A stretch of 20,135 nucleotides of DNA from positions 478,520-498,654 of the forward strand of contig CP070700.1 of the NCBI GenBank assembly GCA_020349865.1, read 5' to 3'. Shown here one piece after another: positions 6,517 through 15,420 of this stretch (position 1 is the first letter of the stretch; the number at the start of each line of letters is the position of its first letter). The DNA comes from Desulfobacteraceae bacterium (lineage in GTDB: Bacteria; Desulfobacterota; DSM-4660; Desulfatiglandales; Desulfatiglandaceae). The position numbers were made by a program, and so were the translations under genes. A model generated the notes under the pieces. The model saw only the letters and a program-made list of their open reading frames with translations. It did no database searches and was not told the DNA's origin.

Positions 6517-7836
6517 ATGAAATTTAAAAAATGGATTTTGGCTTCTGCACTGGTGATTCTGATACTTTTCCCAGTTAGTGCATTGGCAGAGCCAATTACA
6601 ATTAACTGGTGGTTTGCCCACGGCGGGCGGTTGGGGGAAAAGGTCCAGGAAATAGTGGGCAATTTTAATGCCATGCAAAGTAAATACAAGGTAGTTGCCA
6701 CCTATAAGGGAAACTACACTGACACCATGAACGCCGGGATTGCTGCCTTCCGGTCAAAGACTCCGCCCCATATCCTACAAGTCTTTGAAGTGGGAACAGC
6801 AAGCATGATGGCGGCCAAAGGGGCCATCCAACCGGTTTATCAGGTAATGGCCCAATCTGGACAGCCATGGAGCTCCGATGCCTATCTTTCTACCGTAACG
6901 GGGTATTACACGACACCGGACGGCAAAATGTTATCCATGCCCTTTAATAGCTCGACGCCAGTCCTTTATTACAACGTGGAAGCGTTTCAAAAAGCAGGCC
7001 TGGATCCGGATAAGCCGCCCAAAACATGGCCGGAGGTTGGTGAATATGCCAAGAAACTCATAGCAGCGGGTTATCCGGGAGGCTTCTCAACGGCGTGGAT
7101 CTCTTGGATCCACATCGAAAACTTCGGTGCCTGGCACAATGTGCCCATCGGCACCAAAGCCAACGGATTTGAGGGTTTGGACACCGAGTTCGTCTTTAAT
7201 GATCCCCTCCACGTAAAACATATTCAGCAACTGGCCGACTGGCAGAAAGAGAAAATCTTTGTTTACGGCGGACGACGCAATAAGGGCAATGCCTTGTTTT
7301 CTGCCGGAGAAGTGGCCATGTATACCGAATCTTCGGCAGGATACGCCGGATTCAAAAAGACCTGCAAGTTCCCATTTCGCACCAGTATGCTCCCGTACTG
7401 GCCGGATGCACCCGGCGCTCCGCAGAACACAATTATCGGCGGCGCCAGCCTCTGGGTGATGGCCGGTCATTCCCAGGAGGAATATGAAGGCGTGGCAACC
7501 TTCTTCAATTATTTGTCTTCGCCTGCGGTTCAGGCGGACTGGCATCAGTTTACCGGGTATTTGCCCATTACGACCAATGCGTATTACCTGACGAAAGGCC
7601 AAGGGGTATATGACGAGAAACCCGGAATGGAAACAGCACTGAAGCAAATGACCCTCAACAAGCCCACCCAGAATTCCAGAGGTTTGCGTTTCGGCAGTTT
7701 TGTGCAAATGCGCGCCATTATGTATGACACCTTGGAAGCCATTTTTTCCGGGAAGGTTACTGCCAAGCAGGGTCTGGACGATGCTGTTGATAAAGGGAAT
7801 AGACTTCTGCGCAAATTCGAAAAGGCCAACAAGTAG
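6517..7836 (+). CDS. ugpB: sn-glycerol-3-phosphate ABC transporter, periplasmic binding protein
   Basis: 439 aa, against 438 for E. coli UgpB. The ATG at 6517 is chosen because AGGAGG (6503-6508) lies 8 nt upstream; a TTG two codons earlier is too close to it. The signal peptide is MKFKKWILASALVILILFPV followed by SALA and cleavage before EP. Stretches shared with UgpB include YKGNYTDTMNAGIAAFRS, ILQVFEVGTASMMAAKGAIQ, PFNSSTPVLYYN, PPKTWPEVGEYAKKL, IIGGASLWVM and GYLPIT, which cover the ligand-binding cleft of the E. coli protein. It captures G3P or glycerophosphodiesters for the UgpAE permease. It is the first gene of the operon and the first target of the LacI-type operator. Confidence 0.96.
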   Translation: MKFKKWILASALVILILFPVSALAEPITINWWFAHGGRLGEKVQEIVGNFNAMQSKYKVVATYKGNYTDTMNAGIAAFRSKTPPHILQVFEVGTASMMAAKGAIQPVYQVMAQSGQPWSSDAYLSTVTGYYTTPDGKMLSMPFNSSTPVLYYNVEAFQKAGLDPDKPPKTWPEVGEYAKKLIAAGYPGGFSTAWISWIHIENFGAWHNVPIGTKANGFEGLDTEFVFNDPLHVKHIQQLADWQKEKIFVYGGRRNKGNALFSAGEVAMYTESSAGYAGFKKTCKFPFRTSMLPYWPDAPGAPQNTIIGGASLWVMAGHSQEEYEGVATFFNYLSSPAVQADWHQFTGYLPITTNAYYLTKGQGVYDEKPGMETALKQMTLNKPTQNSRGLRFGSFVQMRAIMYDTLEAIFSGKVTAKQGLDDAVDKGNRLLRKFEKANK

Positions 7837-7851
7837 AAGGACTTGCATCGC

Positions 7852-7885
7852 GTGGGACCCATTCTTAAGCAGGAATGGGTCCCGC
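7852..7885 (+). terminator. Intercistronic hairpin between ugpB and ugpA
   Basis: GGGACCCATTC and GAATGGGTCCC form a perfect 11-bp stem around an 8-nt loop (TTAAGCAG), extended to 13 bp by a T-G wobble and a G-C pair. A TTTTT follows 5 nt beyond the stem. In binding-protein operons such a structure usually protects the binding-protein message or partly terminates transcription, so that more UgpB than permease is made. A partial terminator or RNA-stabilising hairpin is the likely role here (inference). Confidence 0.7.
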
Positions 7886-7913
7886 CCAACTTTTTCGCCA
7901 GCCAGAGTATTTC

Positions 7914-8795
7914 ATGGAAAAAAAAGTTGTTTTCAAAAACAAAGTCCTGCCGTATTTCCTGGTTGCTCCCCAGATCATAATCACCCTGGTATTTTTCATT
8001 TGGCCTGCCTTTATGGCCCTCTATCAATCGGTCCTGCAGCAAGACCCCTTTGGGCTCAAAACGGTCTTTATCGGCTTGGAAAACTTTAAATATATCTTCA
8101 CCGATCCCATCTATCTCAACTCGATTAAGGTAACTGCGGTCTTTAGTTTTTCGGTGGCGGCTATGGCCATGTCGATAGCGCTTCTTCTGGCGGTGATGGC
8201 AGATCGTGCTATTCGCGCGGCCACCACTTACAAAACATTTATCATATGGCCGTATGCGGTTGCACCGGTGGCGGCAGCGGTCATATGGTACTTTCTCTTT
8301 AATCCCACCGTCGGAATGATTTCTTTCTTTTTAAAGGCCATCGGAATTGACTGGAGTTTTACGTTAAACGGCAGGCAGGCAATGCTTCTGGTGATCATCG
8401 CTGCTGCCTGGCGGCAAATTTCCTATAATTTTCTTTTTTTCCTGGCCGGACTCCAAGCAATTCCCAAGTCATTTATTGAAGCCGCCGCCATCGACGGGGC
8501 GTCTCCGAGGAAACGATTTTGGACCATTGCATTTCCGCTGTTATCACCGACGGTCTTTTTTTTGCTTGTCATGAATTTAGTGTATTCCTTTTTCGAAACC
8601 TTTGGGGTCATTCACGCCATTACCGAGGGCGGACCCAACGAGGCGACCAATATCATGGTCTTCAAGATTTATCACGATAGTTTTGAAAGTTTAGATCTTG
8701 GCGGTTCAGCTGCCCAGTCAGTCATCCTGATGTTGATTGTTATTTCACTGACGGTGATCCAGTTCCGCTACATCGAAAGAAAAGTCCATTATTAG
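7914..8795 (+). CDS. ugpA: G3P ABC transporter permease
   Basis: 293 aa, against 295 in E. coli. The start [20 protein letters not shown] aligns with UgpA; an ATG 13 codons upstream lies inside the hairpin stem and has its purine tract directly against it. Six hydrophobic segments can be picked out, beginning with [20 protein letters not shown]. The EAA loop ([20 protein letters not shown]), which contacts the ATPase UgpC, is present. It is an inner-membrane half-permease pairing with UgpE. The upstream ribosome-binding site is weak (GAG), so translation may depend on the intercistronic context. Confidence 0.95.
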   Translation: MEKKVVFKNKVLPYFLVAPQIIITLVFFIWPAFMALYQSVLQQDPFGLKTVFIGLENFKYIFTDPIYLNSIKVTAVFSFSVAAMAMSIALLLAVMADRAIRAATTYKTFIIWPYAVAPVAAAVIWYFLFNPTVGMISFFLKAIGIDWSFTLNGRQAMLLVIIAAAWRQISYNFLFFLAGLQAIPKSFIEAAAIDGASPRKRFWTIAFPLLSPTVFFLLVMNLVYSFFETFGVIHAITEGGPNEATNIMVFKIYHDSFESLDLGGSAAQSVILMLIVISLTVIQFRYIERKVHY

Positions 8796-8806
8796 AGGCG
8801 TACAGA

Positions 8807-9649
8807 ATGGTTGAACATCGACCCTGGCTCACTTTTTTAACTCACGCACTACTCATCCTGGGCTGTCTAATTATTGCGTTCCCCATCTATACGACATTTG
8901 TAGCCTCCACCCACAGCCTAGATGCCATCACATCATCCTTTCCATTTTTGCCGGGCCGCCATCTGATCGAGAATTACCACCAGGCCCTTACTGTCGGAAG
9001 TGGAGAAGTCGGCGCTACCGTGGGTACCATGATGCTGAACAGCCTGATCATGGCACTCGGTATTGCTTTCGGAAAGATATCCATTTCCCTGTTGTCCGCC
9101 TTTGCCATCGTCTACTTCAGGTTCCGCTTCCGCATGTTTTTTTTCTGGATGATTTTCATTACCTTGATGCTACCGGTGGAAGTTCGAATTTTGCCAACCC
9201 ATAAGGTGATGGCGGATTTGAAATTACTTGACAGCTATTCCGGCCTGATCTTTCCGTTAATCGCATCGGCCACAGCCACGTTTCTGTTTCGCCAGTTTTT
9301 CATGACGGTTCCCGATGAGCTGTGCGAAGCCGTTCGAATTGACGGGGGTGGGCCCATCCGATTTTTCTTTGATATTCTGGTGCCCATGTCGCGAACTTCA
9401 ATTGCGGCTTTATTTGTGATTCTTTTCATCTACGGATGGAATCAGTACCTTTGGCCACTGATGATCACAACAGACGAGAAATACTACACACTTCTGATTG
9501 GAATAAAAAGAATGCTGGATGTAGGTGAAGGGCAGGCCGACTGGCAAATCATAATGGCATCTACCATGCTGGCCATGATCCCGCCGGTGTTGGTCGTGAT
9601 CTTTATGCAGAAGCAGTTCGTGAAAGGCATGACGGAAACAGAGAAATAG
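8807..9649 (+). CDS. ugpE: G3P ABC transporter permease
   Basis: 280 aa, against 281 in E. coli. Near-identical family blocks are seen: FFWMIFITLMLPVEVRILPT, ASATATFLFRQFFMT, LFVILFIYGWNQYLWPLMIT and the EAA loop EAVRIDGGGPIRFFFDILVP. Inner membrane; forms the G3P channel with UgpA. It starts 11 bp after ugpA with a GAGG upstream of the ATG, as expected for one transcript. Confidence 0.96.
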   Translation: MVEHRPWLTFLTHALLILGCLIIAFPIYTTFVASTHSLDAITSSFPFLPGRHLIENYHQALTVGSGEVGATVGTMMLNSLIMALGIAFGKISISLLSAFAIVYFRFRFRMFFFWMIFITLMLPVEVRILPTHKVMADLKLLDSYSGLIFPLIASATATFLFRQFFMTVPDELCEAVRIDGGGPIRFFFDILVPMSRTSIAALFVILFIYGWNQYLWPLMITTDEKYYTLLIGIKRMLDVGEGQADWQIIMASTMLAMIPPVLVVIFMQKQFVKGMTETEK

Positions 9650-9659
9650 AGGGACTATT

Positions 9660-10742
9660 ATGGCAGACGTAAGCCTCAAGGATGTACACAAAACGTTTGG
9701 AAAAACCGAGGTGATCCACGGTATCAGCTGTGATATCAAAGATGGTGAGTTTGTTGTCATCCTGGGCCCTTCTGGCTGCGGCAAGTCTACTGTACTCCGC
9801 ATGATTGCAGGACTTGAAGTCATCACAAAAGGAGCAATTTCTATCGATGGGAAGGTGGTGAATCAGTTGGAGCCAGCGGACCGGGACATTGCCATGGTAT
9901 TTCAGAACTATGCACTCTATCCACATATGACAGTTTACAAAAACATGGCGTACGGTCTCCGCATCCGACGAATGCCAAAGTTGGAAATAGACAAACGCGT
10001 CCGAACGGCCGCAGAGATCCTTGAACTCACTGAATTTCTAAATCGAAAGCCCAGACAACTTTCAGGCGGACAGCGGCAGCGCGTCGCCATGGGTCGATGC
10101 ATTGTAAGAGAACCCAAAGTCTTCTTGTTCGACGAACCCCTGAGCAACCTGGATGCCAAACTCCGAGTCCAGATGCGCCTGGAGATTCGGAAACTTCACG
10201 AGGATTTGAGAATCACTAGTATCTATGTCACCCATGACCAGGTGGAAGCCATGACGCTCGGGGATCGCCTCATTGTCATGGACAATGGATATTCGGCGCA
10301 GGTTGGTTCGCCGCTGGAGGTGTACGAGCGCCCTGCGACCATTTTTGTTGCCGGTTTTATCGGTTCCCCGTCCATGAACTTTATGGATGTGCGAATGAGT
10401 TCTGACGGAAGATCTGTGGAACTCAATGGGGGCACGCATTTACCGCTTCGAAATGATGGAATGCCCAGCCGTGCGGGACAAGAGGTTACGCTGGGAATTC
10501 GGCCTGAACATTTCGAACTCGCCGCGGAAGGAGCTGGTATGTTGAACTTAAGTGTGGATCATGCGGAGATTCTCGGCGCCGACACGCTCGTGCATGGTCA
10601 TTTCGTAGAAGACAAGACTTCCTTAACCGTTCGTCTTCCCGCCATACATCACTTCCAAAGAGAAACTCGCCTACCGCTTACTGTCTCCTCAAAGAATCTG
10701 CATGTCTTTGACAAGGAAAGCGGGAATCGTATTGAAAAGTAA
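9660..10742 (+). CDS. ugpC: G3P ABC transporter ATP-binding subunit
   Basis: 360 aa (E. coli 356). Walker A GPSGCGKST is at residues 36-44, followed by the Q-loop (VFQNYALYPHMT), signature LSGGQRQRVAMGR, Walker B and D-loop (VFLFDEPLSNLD) and H-loop (YVTHDQVEAMTLGDR). The C-terminal domain (IRPEHFEL and onward) is the MalK/UgpC-type regulatory OB-like domain. In E. coli this subunit is linked to phosphate regulation, but no Pho box was looked for successfully here. It starts 10 bp after ugpE. Confidence 0.95.
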   Translation: MADVSLKDVHKTFGKTEVIHGISCDIKDGEFVVILGPSGCGKSTVLRMIAGLEVITKGAISIDGKVVNQLEPADRDIAMVFQNYALYPHMTVYKNMAYGLRIRRMPKLEIDKRVRTAAEILELTEFLNRKPRQLSGGQRQRVAMGRCIVREPKVFLFDEPLSNLDAKLRVQMRLEIRKLHEDLRITSIYVTHDQVEAMTLGDRLIVMDNGYSAQVGSPLEVYERPATIFVAGFIGSPSMNFMDVRMSSDGRSVELNGGTHLPLRNDGMPSRAGQEVTLGIRPEHFELAAEGAGMLNLSVDHAEILGADTLVHGHFVEDKTSLTVRLPAIHHFQRETRLPLTVSSKNLHVFDKESGNRIEK

Positions 10743-10790
10743 TTAAAATAACGGGAAAATACCCACTTTTCTTTTTCAATAATTCTGCCG

Positions 10791-11549
10791 ATGACTTTGA
10801 AAACTGTGAAACTAACAACCTTCAGACGACCCCTGATAATTGCTCACAGGGGGTACAGGGCGAAATATCCTGAAAACACTCTTGCGTCTTTTAGTGCGGC
10901 ACTTGATATCGGCGTGAAGATGATAGAACTGGATGTAATGCTGACCCGGGATAGAAAGATGGTGGTCATTCACGATGCAACCCTGGAGCGTACTACTGAT
11001 GGGCATGGACAAGTCAACAGTTACACACTTCAAGAGCTCAAAGAACTGGATGCTGGAACCTGGTTTCATCCTCGTTTTGCTGGTGAGCGTTTGCCTGAAT
11101 TGGAGGACGTATTAGATTTGCTAGGCGGCCGCACTTTGCTCAATATTGAAATCAAATCCAATGCCTATGAAGCTCACCAGCCACCTGATGCCATAGAAAA
11201 ACAGGTGGTAGAACTGGTTCGACGAAAAAATGCCCTCACTTCTGTTCTCATATCCAGTTTTGAATGGAAAATCCTTGAGAATGTTGCGTCGGTGGAGGAC
11301 GCCCCGGCCATTGCATTGATTTCAAAATATCCGGCAGAAGGGGATAATGTGAAACTCTGCATCAGATTGAAGGCATTTTCCTGGCATCCTAATTGTCGTG
11401 AATTGAAATATGATCAGGTAAAAATAATGCGTGAAGAAGGAATCAAGGTGTTTCCCTATAATGTCGATTCTCCGGAGGAATATCAGCGGATGATCAAGAT
11501 GGGTGTGGATGGCATAATTACCAGTGATCCTCCGTTACTGAGTGATTGA
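10791..11549 (+). CDS. ugpQ: Glycerophosphodiester phosphodiesterase, cytoplasmic
   Basis: 252 aa (E. coli UgpQ 247). It cleaves glycerophosphodiesters to sn-glycerol-3-phosphate plus the head-group alcohol. The GDPD signature is intact: AHRGYRAKYPENT with H19, R20 and E28, then MIELDVMLT with E46 and D48 (metal ligands), the second catalytic His at HDATLERTTDG (H61), and EIK in LLNIEIKSN. No signal peptide, so it acts in the cytoplasm on imported diesters, unlike periplasmic GlpQ. It lies 48 bp after ugpC. The ATG at 10791 lacks a good Shine-Dalgarno, so it may be translated by coupling or the start may be slightly off. Confidence 0.93.
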   Translation: MTLKTVKLTTFRRPLIIAHRGYRAKYPENTLASFSAALDIGVKMIELDVMLTRDRKMVVIHDATLERTTDGHGQVNSYTLQELKELDAGTWFHPRFAGERLPELEDVLDLLGGRTLLNIEIKSNAYEAHQPPDAIEKQVVELVRRKNALTSVLISSFEWKILENVASVEDAPAIALISKYPAEGDNVKLCIRLKAFSWHPNCRELKYDQVKIMREEGIKVFPYNVDSPEEYQRMIKMGVDGIITSDPPLLSD

Positions 11550-11571
11550 GCGCAGGCGTGAGGAGACAAGA

Positions 11572-12777
11572 ATGTTCAATGAATTAATCAAAGCAATGGA
11601 GAATGCCATCCAGGAGTTAAGGGAGTGGCCAGATAAGGCTGTTCAGATATTCCACCATAATGATTCTGATGGTCTCTGCTCCGGCGCGATACTCACCAGG
11701 GCCTTTGAAAGGGAAGGATTCGATGTTCGCCGCTTCTGTTTGGAGAAGCCTTATCCTGAAGTGCTTAGAAGGGTTTACGAACAGCAAGGGCGCATCCTCA
11801 TCTTTGCAGATTTTGCCGGGAGAATCGCCCCAATGCTTTCCGAACTGAACAGGGGGAGGAATCTGACGCTGATTCTGGATCATCATGTGGCAGAGCTCTC
11901 GACCGATCCGGAAGTCCATAACCTCGACCCTGACCTTTACGGGCTTAAAGGAGACCGGGATATTTCCGCTTCTACGACCTGCTACATTTTCGCCAGAACC
12001 CTGAATGCGGCCAACCACGATATGGCGCACATCGCGGCCATAGGAGCAGTGGGAGACGGTTTTTTTGTGGATGGCCGGCTTGTAAGCCAGAACCGTGAAG
12101 TTGCGACGGAAGCAGTTCAACAAGGTACGGTGGAGATCAGGGAACAAGAAAATGGGGAGAATTATATTCTGAAGTCGCCAAAAGGCGAGATACCATGCGA
12201 CGAATTAGGTGCTTATCTGGACACATTGGGGGGCGTAGGCTATTACCAAGAAGGACCGGATATGGGGGTGAGGGTTTGCCTTGAAGGGATTTTGCCAGAG
12301 TCAGACCGGATGGTGAAAGAGTTAAAAGCTATAAAGACAAGGGCGTTTGATGAAGAGATCGCTATGCTTAAGGGAGGAGCTTTGAAACAGTCTCCTCACA
12401 TCCAGTGGTTTAATGTTGAAGATCGGTTTTCCCCTATGGGGGTGAAGATAGTCGGGTTATTTTGTGAAACCATCAAGGATTCTAACTTTATCGATCCAAA
12501 AAAATACATCGCTGGATTTCAGCTTATTCCTAATGAGATTCCAGGGTTTGGTCATCTTGCGTTTGATGAAGTAAAGATCTCCATGCGGGTTCCCGCTTAT
12601 CTTGAGAAAAAGATCAAGCAAGGAAGCGCAAAGGCTCTGAACACGTTTCTACCTGATGCCACCAATAGACTCGGGGGGTTCTCTGATGCCTGCCACAGTC
12701 TGACCGCCGCAACTACCGTGGCTATTGGAAAAGAAGAAGATCTGATTGAAGAAATGGAAAGAATACTTGGCGCATAG
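11572..12777 (+). CDS. DHH-family phosphoesterase in the ugp operon
   Basis: 401 aa. The ATG at 11572 has AGGAG 6 nt upstream; an in-frame GTG overlapping the end of ugpQ is less likely. DHH-superfamily metal-binding motifs are present: HHNDSDGLCSG (residues 28-38), FADFAGR (D80), the diagnostic LDHH (103-105) and GAVGDGFF (around 157-165). A DHHA1-like C-terminus includes RLGGFSDACHSLTAATTVAIG. Known members include RecJ nucleases, oligoribonuclease/pAp phosphatase NrnA, cyclic-dinucleotide phosphodiesterases and exopolyphosphatases; the substrate here is not recognisable. It lacks the extra domains of RecJ. Tight packing between ugpQ and the kinase-like gene suggests a role in handling a phosphoester derived from imported glycerophospho-compounds, but that is inference. 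Confidence 0.8.
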   Translation: MFNELIKAMENAIQELREWPDKAVQIFHHNDSDGLCSGAILTRAFEREGFDVRRFCLEKPYPEVLRRVYEQQGRILIFADFAGRIAPMLSELNRGRNLTLILDHHVAELSTDPEVHNLDPDLYGLKGDRDISASTTCYIFARTLNAANHDMAHIAAIGAVGDGFFVDGRLVSQNREVATEAVQQGTVEIREQENGENYILKSPKGEIPCDELGAYLDTLGGVGYYQEGPDMGVRVCLEGILPESDRMVKELKAIKTRAFDEEIAMLKGGALKQSPHIQWFNVEDRFSPMGVKIVGLFCETIKDSNFIDPKKYIAGFQLIPNEIPGFGHLAFDEVKISMRVPAYLEKKIKQGSAKALNTFLPDATNRLGGFSDACHSLTAATTVAIGKEEDLIEEMERILGA

Positions 12778-12831
12778 AAAATTCTACTTTTGTGCGTGCA
12801 AGAACTTGGAAAGAGAAGAAAGGAGTTCATA

Positions 12832-13770
12832 ATGGGAAGGGGAACCGGCTTTGGCAAGACTATCTTAATTGGGGATCAATTTGTTTTGTATGGCGTACCT
12901 GCTGTTGTTTCGGCGCTTCCCTATGAAACCGTCGCAGAGGTTCAAAGGAACGATGGAGAGGGGTGGATCCTGGAAGATAACCGCAGTGAAGTTCCCGGAT
13001 ATAAGGAAAAGAAAAAAGATCAGCAGGTGGAATCAATCAATAGAATTCTTGAAGTAATGAAAATCGATGTAAAGAAGAACCCCATCAAGATTACCTATGG
13101 TGGGACACTCCTGGCCGGAAGTGGGGTTGGTGCCAGCGCTGCCAGTTGTGTTTCACTTGCAAGGGCCCTGAACGAAGAATTCGACCTGGGCCTTCCCGTT
13201 GACAAGATAAACCATGTGGGCTGGGAAGGTGAATTTGCCTATCACGGGATCCCAAGTGGGGTTGACAATACCGCCTCAACCTATGGTGGGATTATGCTTT
13301 ACCAGGTGAAGAACGATCAAAAAAAATTCGAGAGGATAAGCCTCAAGATACCTGTTGACGTGGTACTTGGAAATAGTGGTGTGACGGCTGATACATCGTT
13401 GTTGGATGGGTTGGTCATGAAGGAAAAGGAAAAGAATCCGGAGTTGTTTTCTGCTCGTCTTAAAACCATCACAGACCAGGCGTATGAAGTAAAAAAGGGG
13501 CTCGAGGAAGGCGACTTGGAGAAGGTGGGAAGGATCATGACGGAAAATCACAAGGTTTTAATTAAAATGGGGCTTTCCCACGAAAAACTTATTTCCTTGT
13601 GTAACCTGGCTCTCAAAAAAGGGGCCCTGGGAGCAAAGCTCACAGGTGGTGGGATGGGCGGTTACATGATTGCGTTGACTCCAGATCAAAACACCCAAGA
13701 GGCGGTGGCGTCGGCAATCGAAAAGCAGGGGTGCAGGGTCATTCGAGCAACTATAGCTTCTAAGATATAG
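12832..13770 (+). CDS. Divergent GHMP kinase, mevalonate-kinase-like
   Basis: 312 aa from the ATG at 12832 (AAAGGAG 6 nt upstream). It aligns by motif with mevalonate kinases. Motif 1 is GKTILIGDQFVLYG, where mevalonate kinases have (S/G)K.I.(F/L)GEH.VVYG. Motif 2 is GSGVGASAAS (residues 96-105), where they have GLGSSAA. The catalytic-Asp segment GIPSGVDNTASTYGG (D145) and motif 3 KLTGGGMGGYMIAL are present. Catalytic Lys9 and Asp145 are kept, but EH becomes DQ and the first Ser of the phosphate loop is Ala, so the acceptor may not be mevalonate. No other mevalonate-pathway gene is in the window. It is the last gene of the ugp-ugpQ-DHH run, 54 bp after the DHH gene and convergent with glpK. 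A kinase for the alcohol released by UgpQ is an attractive but unproven idea. Confidence 0.75.
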   Translation: MGRGTGFGKTILIGDQFVLYGVPAVVSALPYETVAEVQRNDGEGWILEDNRSEVPGYKEKKKDQQVESINRILEVMKIDVKKNPIKITYGGTLLAGSGVGASAASCVSLARALNEEFDLGLPVDKINHVGWEGEFAYHGIPSGVDNTASTYGGIMLYQVKNDQKKFERISLKIPVDVVLGNSGVTADTSLLDGLVMKEKEKNPELFSARLKTITDQAYEVKKGLEEGDLEKVGRIMTENHKVLIKMGLSHEKLISLCNLALKKGALGAKLTGGGMGGYMIALTPDQNTQEAVASAIEKQGCRVIRATIASKI

Positions 13771-13809
13771 TTTTTGGAGTAATCTGACATACGATCTTTG
13801 AAGAGAACC

Positions 13810-13823
13810 CCCGCCTGGGCGGG
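13810..13823. terminator. GC-rich palindrome between convergent kinase and glpK genes
   Basis: CCCGCCTGGGCGGG can fold as a 5-bp GC stem with a CTGG tetraloop. It lies in the 138-bp gap between the convergent GHMP kinase and glpK genes, where a bidirectional terminator is expected. It has no T-tract on either strand, so intrinsic termination is doubtful. Confidence 0.3.
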
Positions 13824-13908
13824 ATTGCTCAGAGAAACTGGAAACTCGGGAACCATTAATCCAGCTTTCAGCGGCAAACCCTTAACCAGTGAACGCTTAC
13901 TTTTTTAC

Positions 13909-15420
13909 TTATTCTACCCAATTGAAGGTCTTATCTACGGCTTTTTTCCATTCCAGGTAGTATTTTTCCCTGACGTTCGATGACATGGCCGGATTCCAGG
14001 TTTTATCCTCGGCCCAGTTTTGGCGCAAGTCTTCGAGATCGGACCAAAAACCAACTGCAAGTCCGGCTGCGTAGGCAGCTCCCAGGGCCGTTGTTTCAGT
14101 GACCTTTGGCCGAATGACGCGCACGTTCAAGGTGTCCGCCTGAAACTGCATGAGCAAGTTATTATAAACCATGCCCCCGTCAACCTTCAGTTTGCTGAGC
14201 TTCACTCCTGAGTCCTTGCCCATCGCCTCTACAATGTCGCGGGTCTGATAGGCGTTGGCCTCCAGCACGGCCCGGGCGAGATGTCCTTTGTTCGCGTATC
14301 GGGTCAAACCAACAACCACCCCACGTGCATCCGCTCGCCAGTATGGCGCAAAGAGTCCGGAAAACGCGGGGACAAAATAGACCCCTCCATTGTCTTCCAC
14401 CCCAAGCGCCAAGTCCTCAATCTCCCGCGCCTCTTTAATTAAACCCAGATTGTCCCGCACCCACTGGACAAGGGCACCAGCTATGGCGATGGATCCTTCC
14501 AAACAGTAAACAGGTTTCTGGTCGTCCATTTTATAGGCCACGGTAGTAATGAGTCCATGCTGCGAAGGTACTGGAGTGGTTCCGGTATTGAGCAAAAGAA
14601 AGCAACCGGTGCCATACGTGTTTTTGGCCTCGCCCATGTTAAAACAGGTTTGCCCCACCAGCGCAGCCTGCTGATCACCGAGGGCGCCGCAGACTGGTAT
14701 CTTGGCGTTTAGCGGGCCATCTTTCAGGGTTGTGCCCCAGGTGTGGGTGTCACTGGACGGCATAATACGGGGAAGGATTTGCCGCGGAATTCTTAAGATT
14801 TTCAGGATTTCATCGTCCCACTGGAGGGAACCCAAATCCATGAGCATGGTTCGACTGGCATTGGTCACCTCGGTGACATGGTTCCCGCCATTGGGCCCGC
14901 CGGTGAGCCACCAAATAAGCCAGGTTTCCATCGTCCCAAAAAGGGCCTTGCCTCTCTCGGCCGCGGAGCGGGCTTCCGGGACGTTGTCCAGGATCCATTT
15001 AATTTTTGGCCCCGAAAAATAGGTGGCGATGGGCAGACCGGTTTTGTTCCGGAACCTATCCTGGCCGCTCTCCCTGGAAAGCTCATCACAGATTTTGCGG
15101 GTGCGGGTGCACTGCCATACGATGGCGTTAGTGAAAGGATTGCCCGTATTTTTATCCCAGATCACGGTGGTTTCCCGCTGGTTGGTGATGCCGATGGCGG
15201 CCAGTTCAGATCCGGAAATACCTGCTTTGGTCAAAGCGCCGCGAATAACATCTTGGGCGTTTTGCCAGATTTCCAGGGGATTGTGTTCTACCCAGCCCGG
15301 TTTCTGGAAAATCTGTTCATGTTCTTTCTGGTCAAGACCTACAACCTGTCCGCTGCGGTCAAAAATGATAAATCGGTTGCTTGTAGTACCCTGATCGAAA
15401 GCACCCACATATGTGGTCAT
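13909..15420 (-). CDS. glpK: Glycerol kinase
   Basis: 503 aa (E. coli 502). FGGY-family kinase: ATP + glycerol gives sn-glycerol-3-phosphate. Motifs are intact from end to end: N-terminal phosphate loop [44 protein letters not shown], the ATPase-fold signature in the middle ([13 protein letters not shown]), the FGGY segment with the catalytic Asp ([16 protein letters not shown]) and [15 protein letters not shown] lies 8 nt upstream of the ATG. It is transcribed divergently from glpA across a shared control region. No glycerol facilitator gene (glpF) is seen beside it. Confidence 0.97.
   Translation of the reverse strand: MTTYVGAFDQGTTSNRFIIFDRSGQVVGLDQKEHEQIFQKPGWVEHNPLEIWQNAQDVIRGALTKAGISGSELAAIGITNQRETTVIWDKNTGNPFTNAIVWQCTRTRKICDELSRESGQDRFRNKTGLPIATYFSGPKIKWILDNVPEARSAAERGKALFGTMETWLIWWLTGGPNGGNHVTEVTNASRTMLMDLGSLQWDDEILKILRIPRQILPRIMPSSDTHTWGTTLKDGPLNAKIPVCGALGDQQAALVGQTCFNMGEAKNTYGTGCFLLLNTGTTPVPSQHGLITTVAYKMDDQKPVYCLEGSIAIAGALVQWVRDNLGLIKEAREIEDLALGVEDNGGVYFVPAFSGLFAPYWRADARGVVVGLTRYANKGHLARAVLEANAYQTRDIVEAMGKDSGVKLSKLKVDGGMVYNNLLMQFQADTLNVRVIRPKVTETTALGAAYAAGLAVGFWSDLEDLRQNWAEDKTWNPAMSSNVREKYYLEWKKAVDKTFNWVE

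Noticed and set aside
7087..7848. Long open frame (253 aa) antisense to ugpB
   Set aside because: It mirrors the strongly supported ugpB frame, has no recognisable domain or ribosome-binding site, and its N-terminus runs past the ugpB stop only briefly; it is a shadow frame.
12832..13770. Calling the kinase a true mevalonate kinase (mvk)
   Set aside because: Conserved motif residues are changed and no other mevalonate-pathway gene is present; only the GHMP family is secure.
13889..13900. GTGAACGCTTAC as a further LacI-type operator
   Set aside because: Palindromic at only 8 of 12 positions and located between the 3' ends of convergent genes, not at a promoter.
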